From Dyella sp. RRB7 (lineage in GTDB: Bacteria; Pseudomonadota; Gammaproteobacteria; Xanthomonadales; Rhodanobacteraceae), in contig NZ_JAKWJS010000006.1 in the NCBI RefSeq assembly GCF_022761115.1, positions 1 through 64,000 on the forward strand: a stretch of DNA of 64,000 nt. The letters are read 5' to 3'. The translations under genes were made by a program, and so were the position numbers. The notes under the pieces are model-generated. The model was not told where the DNA came from, did not search any database, and saw only the letters and a list, made by a program, of their open reading frames with translations. Below are positions 8,306 through 18,385 of the stretch, in pieces; within the stretch, counting starts at the first letter, position 1, and each line of letters opens with the position of its first letter.

Positions 8306-9508
8306 TTAAACCAGCTGCAGATCCTGCGGCTTGGCGCCCGGGAACACCTGCTGCACCTGGCTGCCTGACAAGCCCCACATGCGGCCCAGCAGGCCGCCCA
8401 GCAGATCGCGGTAGTTGGTGAGTACGGGGTAGTCGCGATTCTGCAGCAGGCTCTGCGCATTCACGGCGACCTGCGGGCCGGCAATGCGGCCGCCATTGAC
8501 CTTGCCGCCCAGCACCCAGTGCACGGTGCCGTGGCCATGATCGGTCCCCTTGCTGCCGTTCTCGCGGAAGGTGCGGCCGAATTCGGATACCACCACCACG
8601 GTGGTGTTGTTCCATTCGTCGCCCAGCGCGTCCGCATATGCCGCCAGGCCCTTGCCGAGGTTGGCCAGATTGTTGGCGAGCTGGCCGGTGGTGCTGCCCT
8701 GGTTCACGTGCGTGTCCCAGCCGCCCACATCCACGAAGCCCAGCCGGTACTGGTCGCGCATCATGGTGGCGATGCGTTGCGTTTCGTCGGCGAAACTCTT
8801 CGCGTTCGGCGCGCCGCGATTGGCCTTCATCATCTCTTCCTGCAGTTCCTTGGAAACGGTCTGGCGCAGTTCCAGTCCGTCCGCCGCCGCGGAAGCGAGC
8901 GAGGTGTCGCGATACATGCCGGCCAGGATGGCGGCCTGACGGTCGTCGTATACCGGCTTGGTATTGCCGCGCAACGAGATGTTGGGGATGTCCTGCTTGC
9001 TGCCCTGGAAAGTCAGCGGCAACGCGTCCGTGAAGGCGATGGAGGGAGCATGGGTGAGCTGGCTCGACAGTCGCGCCATGAAACCGGAGCGATAGTCGCT
9101 GCGCGCGCCGCTGGGTTCGCCGGACTCGATGTTGTCCTGTGTCTCGAAGTGGCTGCGCGACATGTCGTCGGTGCCGGCAAAGGGCACGAAGGCGATCTGG
9201 CGTTTCTGCCACAGCGGGTAGATCGAGTCGCGCAACACCGGGTTGAGGCCCCAGTGATCATCCAGGCCAATGGCGCTGTTGGCGTTGTAGGGATCGGGCT
9301 TGGCAATCGCCAGCGTGGGACGCGACTCGTAGTAGAAATCGCTGCCGTAGGGAATCAGCAGGTTGTTGCAGTCGTAGCCGCCACGCAGAAACACCAGCAG
9401 GAAGCGGGGCGTGCTGGCAGGCGCGGCGAACAACCGGCCGGAGAAAGAGAGGGCGGGCGCGGCGACGGCGGCAGTGGCAGCGGCGAGCAGAAATTCGCGA
9501 CGGTTCAT
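8306..9508 (-). CDS. DUF1501 protein with Tat-like signal
   Basis: 400 residues, alkaline-phosphatase-like fold family of unknown substrate. The ATG at 9508 gives a twin-arginine start (MNRREFLLAAATAAVAAPAL), so export in folded form is likely. The usual DUF1501 segments are present: VFLRGGYDCNNLL near the N-terminus, DVGGWDTHVNQG in the middle, and VVSEFGRTFRENGSKGTDHGHG toward the end, with metal-type Asp/His residues. The frame is open further upstream, but that extension overlaps the preceding gene and lacks the signal at its start. It follows the DUF1800 gene by 10 bp; the two families occur together widely. Confidence 0.85.
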   Translation of the reverse strand: MNRREFLLAAATAAVAAPALSFSGRLFAAPASTPRFLLVFLRGGYDCNNLLIPYGSDFYYESRPTLAIAKPDPYNANSAIGLDDHWGLNPVLRDSIYPLWQKRQIAFVPFAGTDDMSRSHFETQDNIESGEPSGARSDYRSGFMARLSSQLTHAPSIAFTDALPLTFQGSKQDIPNISLRGNTKPVYDDRQAAILAGMYRDTSLASAAADGLELRQTVSKELQEEMMKANRGAPNAKSFADETQRIATMMRDQYRLGFVDVGGWDTHVNQGSTTGQLANNLANLGKGLAAYADALGDEWNNTTVVVVSEFGRTFRENGSKGTDHGHGTVHWVLGGKVNGGRIAGPQVAVNAQSLLQNRDYPVLTNYRDLLGGLLGRMWGLSGSQVQQVFPGAKPQDLQLV

Positions 9509-9518
9509 GCGGTCAGCC

Positions 9519-11075
9519 TCAGCGGTAATTGAAGTCGGGGGAGGACAGCAGGAAAGTGTTCCACTCCTGCTGCGAGGTTGCCTTGGCCAGCGCATCGCGG
9601 GTCGGCGAGCTCAGGCGCGGATCGAACGTGTCGTAATAGAGCTTGGTGGTGAGCATGGGAAAGTCGCCGCCGATCTTGGGCGCACCTTCCGGCGTCAGCA
9701 GCCGGTTGTTGCCCGTGCCGATGGCGCCGGCGATCTCGAAGCGCTTGGCCATTTGCCCGGAGCTGGACCAGCCCGCGCCATCCAGCGGCCAGCCGTCCGG
9801 CGTCAGGCGACCGAACACCGGCTCGCCGAGCTGGTTGAGCCAGTTGAGCAGCGGCTTGGCGTTGGCGATGGGCTTGCCGTCGTAGGCCATGCGCACCGAG
9901 GACACCACGAACTGCATCGGGTCCTTGAACTTCTTGCCGTAGCTGGCGGCCAGTTCCTTCGAATCGAGCATGGTGCGCAACACCTGGGCGATATCGCCAT
10001 CGGTGCGCTCGAAGGTCCTGGCCATCTTCGCCACCAGCGCGGGCGGCGGCGCATCGGCCACGAAGTATTCGGCGATCTGCTTTGAGATGAATTGCGCGCA
10101 GGCCGGCTGGCGGGTGATCAGCTCCACTGCCTGGGTCACTTCGTCAAAGCCGCTGCCCTTGATCTTCTGGCCGAACAGCACCTTGTCGCTGTAATCGTGG
10201 CGTGCCGGGTTGAACTCGAACATGCCGTTGCGTACGAACATGGCGGCATAGCGCGGATGCTGTTGCAGGCCGGGACGATCGCGCAGCGGCGCCACGCCCG
10301 AGCCGGTGAGGATCAGCGCCAGCTGCTGCACGTCCTGCTGGGTGTAGCCGGAGCCGACGCCCAGCGTGTGCAGCTCCATCAGCTCGCGCGCGTAGTTCTC
10401 GTTGACGTGATCCTTGGCGTTCTGCGCGTTGTCCAGAAACTCCATCATGGCCGGGCTTTCCAGCGTGGCCATCACCAGGTCGCGGAACTTGCCCAGCGCG
10501 TGCGGGCGGATGCTGTTCTGCACATAGTCGGCAGCCACCCAGCGCACGCGGCCCTTGGCGCCATAGATGCTGAAGTGGTTGAGCCAGAACCACACCATCT
10601 GTTCCTTGAGCTGGTTCTCGCCATAGATGGCATGCAGCATTTCGATCTGCTGCGCCTGTTGCAGCAAATCGTTGCCATGCTGCTGCTGGGCTTTCCTGGC
10701 GGCGTTCTTGTCGTCGCCATCGGGCATGTTCTTGATTTTTTCCTGGTCGTCACGCAGCTCGGTAAGCAATTGCTCCGTGGGCTTGGTGGATACCTCGTAG
10801 CTGGCGATCAGCGCGGCTATCGGCTGGGGCAGCTGGTCGTCGCCACGGTCGTCGAGTTGCTCATCGAGGAAGCGCGAGCGGCCCAGTTCGCGATATCGCG
10901 TCACCGTGGCGCTATCCAGTTCAAAGCCGTCGCGGCGCAGCCAGGCGACGTCGTCCTCGCTCAGCGCGCGCGGTTCGCGGGCAAGCAGCGCGGCCGGCCC
11001 CAGCACCAGCATGAATCCCAGTAAGACCAGCCATGGGCGAGCAAGATGGGGCGGGGCTTTCGAGGTCTGGTGCAT
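9519..11075 (-). CDS. DUF1800 family exported protein
   Basis: 518 residues with an N-terminal hydrophobic signal (WLVLLGFMLVLGPAALLA). The family motifs are visible: MVWFWLNHFSIYG, a conserved NYARELMELHTLGVG stretch, and HDYSDKVLFGQKIKG. Function is unknown; DUF1800/DUF1501 pairs have been suggested to act in polymer or calcium-related envelope processes, without firm proof. It is the first gene of a two-gene operon with the DUF1501 gene. Confidence 0.85.
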   Translation of the reverse strand: MHQTSKAPPHLARPWLVLLGFMLVLGPAALLAREPRALSEDDVAWLRRDGFELDSATVTRYRELGRSRFLDEQLDDRGDDQLPQPIAALIASYEVSTKPTEQLLTELRDDQEKIKNMPDGDDKNAARKAQQQHGNDLLQQAQQIEMLHAIYGENQLKEQMVWFWLNHFSIYGAKGRVRWVAADYVQNSIRPHALGKFRDLVMATLESPAMMEFLDNAQNAKDHVNENYARELMELHTLGVGSGYTQQDVQQLALILTGSGVAPLRDRPGLQQHPRYAAMFVRNGMFEFNPARHDYSDKVLFGQKIKGSGFDEVTQAVELITRQPACAQFISKQIAEYFVADAPPPALVAKMARTFERTDGDIAQVLRTMLDSKELAASYGKKFKDPMQFVVSSVRMAYDGKPIANAKPLLNWLNQLGEPVFGRLTPDGWPLDGAGWSSSGQMAKRFEIAGAIGTGNNRLLTPEGAPKIGGDFPMLTTKLYYDTFDPRLSSPTRDALAKATSQQEWNTFLLSSPDFNYR

Positions 11076-11217
11076 GCGTCGGGATTCCTGGTGGCGAGGT
11101 GGTGCTTCGACGGTTGCCAGGCAGTGTCAACGCGATAGTTGTCGTCCCGCTTACTGGAACACCGGCCGTAGCGCCATTTCGTTCGGCGCAGATTCATGCG
11201 GCGGGTCCGGCGCCGTC

Positions 11218-11505
11218 TCAGAACTCGTCCACAAATTCCACCACCACGCCCAGCAGCGAGGCTTCCACCTCGGTTACCGCGCGCACGGCATCGGCATGGC
11301 GGCTGTCGGCAGCCTGTACTTCGACCATGAACAGCTCGCTGCCGTTGTCGTCGACCAGGTCGCTGGAACTGGAGTCGTCGCGCAGATAGGGCGACGGATC
11401 GTCGATCTCCTCCACATGCTCGATCCCATCGATGCCGTGCAGGGTCGTGATCAGGGTATCCGCGTCGTCGCGGCTGCCGGTAATGCGAAGGCGGATCGTG
11501 GGCAT
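11218..11505 (-). CDS. Conserved hypothetical small acidic protein
   Basis: 95 residues starting MPTIRLRITGSRDDADTLI. The predicted beta-alpha-beta pattern, an acidic linker (DDSSSSDLVDD) and the closing VVVEFVDEF suggest a small ferredoxin-like/ACT-like fold, but no family is recognised. A longer open frame extends upstream; I chose this ATG because the extension is arginine/proline-rich in the manner of an out-of-frame shadow and overlaps the divergent methyltransferase gene. Confidence 0.55.
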   Translation of the reverse strand: MPTIRLRITGSRDDADTLITTLHGIDGIEHVEEIDDPSPYLRDDSSSSDLVDDNGSELFMVEVQAADSRHADAVRAVTEVEASLLGVVVEFVDEF

Positions 11506-11606
11506 GGTGCGTACTCCCAGGTTCCACTGGCTTGCACGCTGCGCCAGTGCATGTTCACGGCAGGTGATCGCAGGCTCTAACATGTCGCCCTTGCCGGAGA
11601 AGCCTA

Positions 11607-12236
11607 GTGCCCAAGACCTACGACCGCGCCTATTTCGACAAATGGTACCGCCACCCGGATCACGCCGTCGGCTCGCCCGCGGAGCTTCGCCGCAAGGTGA
11701 CCATGGCCGTGGCACAGGCGGAGTATTACCTGGGGCGCAGCATACGCAGCGTGCTGGACGTGGGCTGTGGCGAGGGCGTATGGCGTGCGCCGCTGCGCCG
11801 CTTGCGCCCGGGGCTCCATTACCAGGGGCTGGACGCCAGCGAATACGCGGTGGCGCGTTACGGCCGCAGCCGCAACATCGGCCTGGCCCGCTTTGGGCAA
11901 CTGGCATACCTGCGTTTCGATCACCGCTTCGACCTGATCGTGTGCACCGACGTGCTGCATTACCTCAAGCCGGCCGAGATTCGTGCCGGCCTTGGCGGCA
12001 TCAGCGACATGCTGGAGGGCGTCGCCTTCCTCGAAGTGTTCACCAGCAAGGACGGTGTGGACGGTGACCTGGAAGGCTTCCACTCGCGCGCGCCGTCCTG
12101 GTATCTGAAGGCCTTCGGCGAAGCGGGGCTGCTGCCCTGCGGTTCGCACTGTTATCTCGGCCCTCGGCTGGAGCGCCGTGTCGCGGCGCTGGAGCGGGCG
12201 CAGCTGGCAGTGAGTCAGGCGGGATCGGGCCGATAG
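11607..12236 (+). CDS. Class I SAM-dependent methyltransferase
   Basis: 209 residues with a GTG start. Motif I is VLDVGCGEGVW at about 49-59, the acidic end of strand two is GLDASEYAV, and the motif-II-like stretch is FDLIVCTDVLHYL. The substrate is not evident; small-molecule methylation is more likely than nucleic acid. The 3' end overlaps the convergent LytTR gene by 22 bp. Confidence 0.8.
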   Translation: MPKTYDRAYFDKWYRHPDHAVGSPAELRRKVTMAVAQAEYYLGRSIRSVLDVGCGEGVWRAPLRRLRPGLHYQGLDASEYAVARYGRSRNIGLARFGQLAYLRFDHRFDLIVCTDVLHYLKPAEIRAGLGGISDMLEGVAFLEVFTSKDGVDGDLEGFHSRAPSWYLKAFGEAGLLPCGSHCYLGPRLERRVAALERAQLAVSQAGSGR

Positions 12237-13147
12237 TCCGCGGTAGTTGGCTGTGACCGCCGGGTGGTTGCCCAACGTTCCGCGAGCACCTTGCGGTAGC
12301 TGCGGCTCACGCGCAGCTCATGCCCATGGACCAGGCGCAACAAGGCATCGCCATTGGTGAGCGGTTGCAACTGGCGCACGCGATCGATCGCCACGAGGGT
12401 GCGGCGGTGAATGCGCACGAAGCATTGCGGATCGAGCTTGGCCTCGAACGACACCGAAGTCTCGCGGATCATGTGGGCCGCCGCGCCCGCGTGCAGCACG
12501 AGGTAATTGCCCTGGGTTTCGATCCAGTCGACCTGGGCCAGTTCGACAAAACCCTGCCGTCCACGATGCTTGACCGGAATGCGCGTCAGGTACGGCGACT
12601 CTCGACCCGCCATGTTGTCCGGCGCGGCGTTGGCGCGCAGGCGGGAGGCGACGCTCGCCATGGCTACCAGTGCCAGCAAGGCAAAGGCGAGCAGCAGCCC
12701 ATTGCCGACCAGTTCGTCGCGGATGTAGGCGGGCGAGGGAAGCCAGGCGCCCTTGTAGCCCCAGGCGGCAAGGAAACACGAGACAACGATCAGGACGCAC
12801 GCCAGGCTGGTGATCCCGCTTAGCTGCACCAGGCCATGGCGCAGCCGCCGGGGACCATGCAACGGAAACCGCCGCGAGAACCCCAGCAACAAGGGCGTTA
12901 CCGCGCTGCCGAGCAGGGCGGCCACGACGATGCGCAATGCTTCCTGCCCGGCCGCCAGCGGATGCCCCGCTTGGTTGGCGCGCAGCACATTGTCCGGTTC
13001 CAGCACCACCAGAAACGCGAGCCAGTAAAGCAAGCCGCAGGCGCACTCCACCAGCCAGGTGGGCCATGCGGTGATGCGGAAAACGCGTGCGGGGACATCG
13101 AGCGCGGACATGCCGGGAGTCTGCCCCGATGGCGCCAGGGCGTCCAT
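12215..13147 (-). CDS. Membrane-bound LytTR transcriptional regulator
   Basis: 310 residues. Four hydrophobic segments occupy roughly residues 30-180 and a LytTR DNA-binding domain the last 100 (RIPVKHRGRQGFVELAQVDWIETQGNYLVLH, SFEAKLDPQCFVRIHRRTLV). There is no receiver domain, so this is the one-component, membrane-anchored type. The start ATG at 13147 follows a GGAGG-like purine stretch on the minus strand; an upstream in-frame ATG adds 30 unlikely residues. Targets are unknown. Confidence 0.8.
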   Translation of the reverse strand: MDALAPSGQTPGMSALDVPARVFRITAWPTWLVECACGLLYWLAFLVVLEPDNVLRANQAGHPLAAGQEALRIVVAALLGSAVTPLLLGFSRRFPLHGPRRLRHGLVQLSGITSLACVLIVVSCFLAAWGYKGAWLPSPAYIRDELVGNGLLLAFALLALVAMASVASRLRANAAPDNMAGRESPYLTRIPVKHRGRQGFVELAQVDWIETQGNYLVLHAGAAAHMIRETSVSFEAKLDPQCFVRIHRRTLVAIDRVRQLQPLTNGDALLRLVHGHELRVSRSYRKVLAERWATTRRSQPTTADYRPDPA

Positions 13148-13274
13148 AGCCGTGCCGCCAACCTCTTCATTTTGTGACGAAACGTGTCCAGAAGGGGGCG
13201 GGCCGGTCTGGCTGCGGCGGGGGCGGCATGGCCACACTGGGAGTCACCTTCACTGCCTGCAGGAACACTCCCCC

Positions 13275-14531
13275 ATGAGGTTGACGTTTGCCGGTCGCCG
13301 GCCTGGCCGATGGCTTGCGCCGATGCTATGGCTCGCACTTTGGGCGGCCGGCGCCGTGGCGGCGGAGGTGTCCGTTCCCATCGATTCGGCCAAAGCCATC
13401 GCGCTCGGCCACGAGATGAACCTGTATTGGGTCGTCGAAAAATCTCTCGCACTGCTGATACCCGCGGCCTTCCTGTTCTCGGGTATCGGTGCGCGCATCA
13501 GTCACGCTTGCGGGCACCTGGTCGGTGGGCGCCGTTATGCCACCGTGGCGTTGTTCGGTGGCGTCTACGCGCTGTTGAATGCGTTGTTGAGCTTGCCTTT
13601 CAACTACCTGCGCCATTACCGGCTGCCGTTCTCGCTTGGCCTTGTCCACGAAGGACCTGGCCAATGGCTGCTGGGTCAGGGCGTGACGGTGGTTGCCGTG
13701 ATGATCACGGCCGCGTTGTTCCTGTGGATACCGTATGCATTGATCCGACGCAGCCCACGCTGGTGGTGGGCATGGGCGGCAGCGGCGCTGGTGCCGGTCG
13801 TGCTGTTCATCCTGGTGATCAAGCCGCTGTGGGTCGATCCGTTGACCACGGTATACCGGCCTGCCAGCGGCGCGATGGCTCTGCAGGCCAAGGCACTGGC
13901 CGCACGCTGCGGTATCCCCAACGTGACCGTGCTGGTCGGCGGCGACGATTCGACGGTGGCGGGGCTGGGGCCGACCAATCGCGTCGTGCTGGATCAGGAC
14001 CTGGCCAAGCAGGAAAGCATGGCGCAGATTCGTTTCACCATCGGGCACGAACTCAAGCACTACGTGCTGGGTGACAACTGGAAGGCGCTGCTGATCATCA
14101 GCGTGCTGCTGGCGATCGGCTTCTGGTTGATGCAGCGACTGGGCCAGCTTGCCCTGGCGCGCTGGCATGCGCGCTTTGGCTTCGATCGTGTCGATGACCC
14201 GGCCTCGCTGCCGTTGCTGGTGCTGTGCATGACGGTGCTGTGGCTGGCGGTGACGCCGCTGTTTCTTGCCCTCGATCGCCATATCGAGCGGGAGGCCGAT
14301 CGTTTCGGGCTCGAACTGACCCATGAAAACACCGCGGCGGCGCAGCTGTTCGCCGGCTGGGTGGGCGACGCCGAGTTGGCCGAGCCGGGCCGGTTCGAAC
14401 GCATCTTTCGCGATACGCACCCGTCGCTGGGCGAGCGCATCCGCATGGCCAACAGCTACCACCCCTGGCTCACCGGCGAGCCATTGCGCTATGCCGATGC
14501 GTGCGCCATGCCTGGGGCGGACTCGCGCTGA
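13275..14531 (+). CDS. M48-family membrane zinc metallopeptidase
   Basis: 418 residues of the Ste24/CAAX-protease-like type. The zinc site is HELKH in TIGHELKHYVLG, with the third ligand probably in EREADRFGLEL. Several transmembrane helices precede the catalytic domain and a signal-like helix opens the protein (MLWLALWAAGAVAAE). Bacterial homologues sit in the inner membrane and degrade or process envelope proteins. The chosen ATG gives a normal N-terminal helix; the open frame upstream overlaps the LytTR promoter region. Confidence 0.85.
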   Translation: MRLTFAGRRPGRWLAPMLWLALWAAGAVAAEVSVPIDSAKAIALGHEMNLYWVVEKSLALLIPAAFLFSGIGARISHACGHLVGGRRYATVALFGGVYALLNALLSLPFNYLRHYRLPFSLGLVHEGPGQWLLGQGVTVVAVMITAALFLWIPYALIRRSPRWWWAWAAAALVPVVLFILVIKPLWVDPLTTVYRPASGAMALQAKALAARCGIPNVTVLVGGDDSTVAGLGPTNRVVLDQDLAKQESMAQIRFTIGHELKHYVLGDNWKALLIISVLLAIGFWLMQRLGQLALARWHARFGFDRVDDPASLPLLVLCMTVLWLAVTPLFLALDRHIEREADRFGLELTHENTAAAQLFAGWVGDAELAEPGRFERIFRDTHPSLGERIRMANSYHPWLTGEPLRYADACAMPGADSR

Positions 14532-14541
14532 AGCCTGGAAA

Positions 14542-14569
14542 AAGAAAGCCGCCCAAAGGCGGCTTTCTT
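14542..14569. terminator. Bidirectional terminator between the M48 and typA genes
   Basis: Perfect 12-bp stem (AAGAAAGCCGCC / GGCGGCTTTCTT) with a CAAA loop. It has A-rich and T-rich flanks on both sides, as expected for two convergent genes. Confidence 0.8.
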
Positions 14570-14590
14570 CCACAGAGCCGATCCGCTGGA

Positions 14591-16441
<1,851 letters not shown>

Positions 16442-16637
16442 GAGGTCGTCTCGGGCGGCGATCAGGCCGTCACGTGAGGTTTCAGAGGGGCTAATCGGAC
16501 GATTATACGGACTTATGTGACAGCTTGCCTGAAGGGCGCTGTACGGGGGCTGGGAAGAGGGGTGGGGCCGTCCTCCCCGGAGGGGGCGGATTCCTTGGCG
16601 AAGGCCGGGCTGGTGCGGATTGTGCCCGCTTTTGGCT

Positions 16638-16663
16638 CGTCATTCCTGCGGAAGCAGGGACCC
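16638..16663. repeat. REP-like hairpin, diverged GTCATTCCCGC type
   Basis: CGTCATTCCTGCGGAAGCAG, followed by a GGGACCC tail, is a diverged relative of the unit at 44830-44915. It lies in the 369-bp gap between typA and gntP, which has no supported gene. Confidence 0.6.
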
Positions 16664-16703
16664 AGTGCCTGTGCTCTGGTCTGTCGTTTCCGCGACCGGG
16701 CTT

Positions 16704-16755
16704 GCCTGCGGCGGGCTTCCGAGCCGCGGCAGGAGGGCGGAAGCCCGCCGCAGGC
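16704..16755. repeat. Long inverted repeat between typA and gntP
   Basis: An 18-bp perfect stem (16704-16721 with 16738-16755) around a 16-bp GC-rich loop. There is no T run, so it is more likely an interspersed palindromic repeat or transcript-stabilising hairpin than a terminator, although it lies just downstream of gntP. Confidence 0.6.
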
Positions 16756-16810
16756 GAGCAAGCTAGCGATAACGCGTCAACGCGATGGCGCAACAACCAG
16801 CACCAGGCGA

Positions 16811-18208
16811 TCAAACCAACCCCGTCCCCGCATACACCCCAATCACCACGAACACCGCCATTGTCTTGATCACCGTAATCGCAAAAATGTCCCGATAGGA
16901 CTGCCGGTGGGTCAGGCCCGTCACTGCCAGCAGGGTGATCACCGCGCCGTTGTGGGGCAGGGTGTCCATGCCGCCGGAGGCCATGGCGGCCACGCGGTGC
17001 AGTACCTGCATGGGGATGCCCGCCGCCTGGGCGTTATGGATGAAGGTGTCGGCCATGGCCGCCAGGGCGATGCTCATGCCGCCCGAAGCGGACCCGGTAA
17101 TGCCGGCCAGGGCGGTGACCGTCACCGCTTCGTTGATCAGCGGGTGGGGAATCGCATGCAGCGCGTTGGCGATCACCCGGAAGCCCGGCAGCGCGGCGAT
17201 CACCGCGCCGAAGCCGTACTCGGAGGCGGTGTTCATGGAGGCGAGCAGGGCGCCGCCCACCGCGGCCTTGCTGCCTTCGGCAAAGCGATGCGCCACCGGG
17301 CGCCAGGCGAACAGCAGCACGCAGGCGATGCCCAGCAGCAGGGCGCCTTCCACCGCCCAGATGGCGGCGATCTTGCCGATCTCCTGCACCACCGGCTTGG
17401 CCTCGCCGATCACGGCGGGCACGAAGGCATGGCTGGCGCCGTAGAGCCTGGGTATGGCGTCGCCCAGCAGCTTGTTCGCCACGCCCACCAGCACCAGCGG
17501 CAGCAGCGCGATCAGCGGATGGACCAGCTTGCCGCCCTCGAAAGGCGCGGGCTCGTTCACCAATCCGGTGCCGTAGCCTTCGCCGGCAGCGGCCGCCTTG
17601 CGCCGGCGCGATTCCAGGTAGAGCAGGCCCACGATAAGGATGAACACCGCGCCCAGCATGCCCAGCCACGGCGCCGCCCATGCCGTGGTGCCGAAGAACG
17701 CGGTGGGAATGATGTTCTGGATCTGCGGCGTGCCAGGCAGCGAATCCATGGTGAAGGTGAAGGCGCCCAGTGCGATGGTGCCGGGAATGAGCCGCTTGGG
17801 GATATCCGACTGGCGGAACAGTTCGGCTGCGAACGGGTATACCGCAAACACCACCACGAACAGCGACACGCCGCCGTAGGTAAGCAGCGCGCAGACCAGG
17901 GCGATGGAGAGCATCGCGCGGCTGCGTCCCACCAGGCCGATGGTGCCGGCCACGATGGCCTTGGAGAAACCCGACAGCTCGATCAGCTTGCCGAACAGCG
18001 CGCCGAGCATGAACACGGGGAAGTACAGCTTGAGAAAGCCGACCATCTTGTCCATGAACAGGCCGGTGAATATCGGCGCCACCAGCGAGGGTTCGGTCAG
18101 CAACACCGCGCCGAGCGCCGCGATGGGCGCGAACAGAATCACGCTGTAGCCGCGATAGGCCGCCAACATCAGGAAACACAGCGCGGCCAACACGATCAGA
18201 AATGCCAT
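16811..18208 (-). CDS. GntP-family gluconate/organic-acid permease
   Basis: 465 residues with about 12 hydrophobic segments. GntP-type signatures are visible: GYSVILFAPIAALGAVLLT, the LPGTPQIQNIIPTAFFGT region and MASGGMDTLPHNGAVITLL near the C-terminus. The family imports gluconate and related hydroxy-acids with protons; the substrate here is not determined. The ATG at 18208 is preceded by GGGGAA at good spacing; a TTG two codons earlier is less likely. The next gene to the right is a divergent TonB receptor of a PHA-type locus, so a hydroxy-acid such as 3-hydroxybutyrate is a reasonable candidate by inference. Confidence 0.85.
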   Translation of the reverse strand: MAFLIVLAALCFLMLAAYRGYSVILFAPIAALGAVLLTEPSLVAPIFTGLFMDKMVGFLKLYFPVFMLGALFGKLIELSGFSKAIVAGTIGLVGRSRAMLSIALVCALLTYGGVSLFVVVFAVYPFAAELFRQSDIPKRLIPGTIALGAFTFTMDSLPGTPQIQNIIPTAFFGTTAWAAPWLGMLGAVFILIVGLLYLESRRRKAAAAGEGYGTGLVNEPAPFEGGKLVHPLIALLPLVLVGVANKLLGDAIPRLYGASHAFVPAVIGEAKPVVQEIGKIAAIWAVEGALLLGIACVLLFAWRPVAHRFAEGSKAAVGGALLASMNTASEYGFGAVIAALPGFRVIANALHAIPHPLINEAVTVTALAGITGSASGGMSIALAAMADTFIHNAQAAGIPMQVLHRVAAMASGGMDTLPHNGAVITLLAVTGLTHRQSYRDIFAITVIKTMAVFVVIGVYAGTGLV

Positions 18209-18385
18209 CGTCAATTCCCCGGATGCCCCTCATGGGCATCGTTGGGCAGCGAGTATCCGGAGCGGTGCGGGCCGGCGGCACTGTACCAAGGTACAAGTGT
18301 GGGCATCGGTCGCGCTGCCTAAGCTCCACGGCATTCGGCATCCTGGGTCCCCAGGATGCGTCAAAGCGAGGGGAGCTGGGGAGCT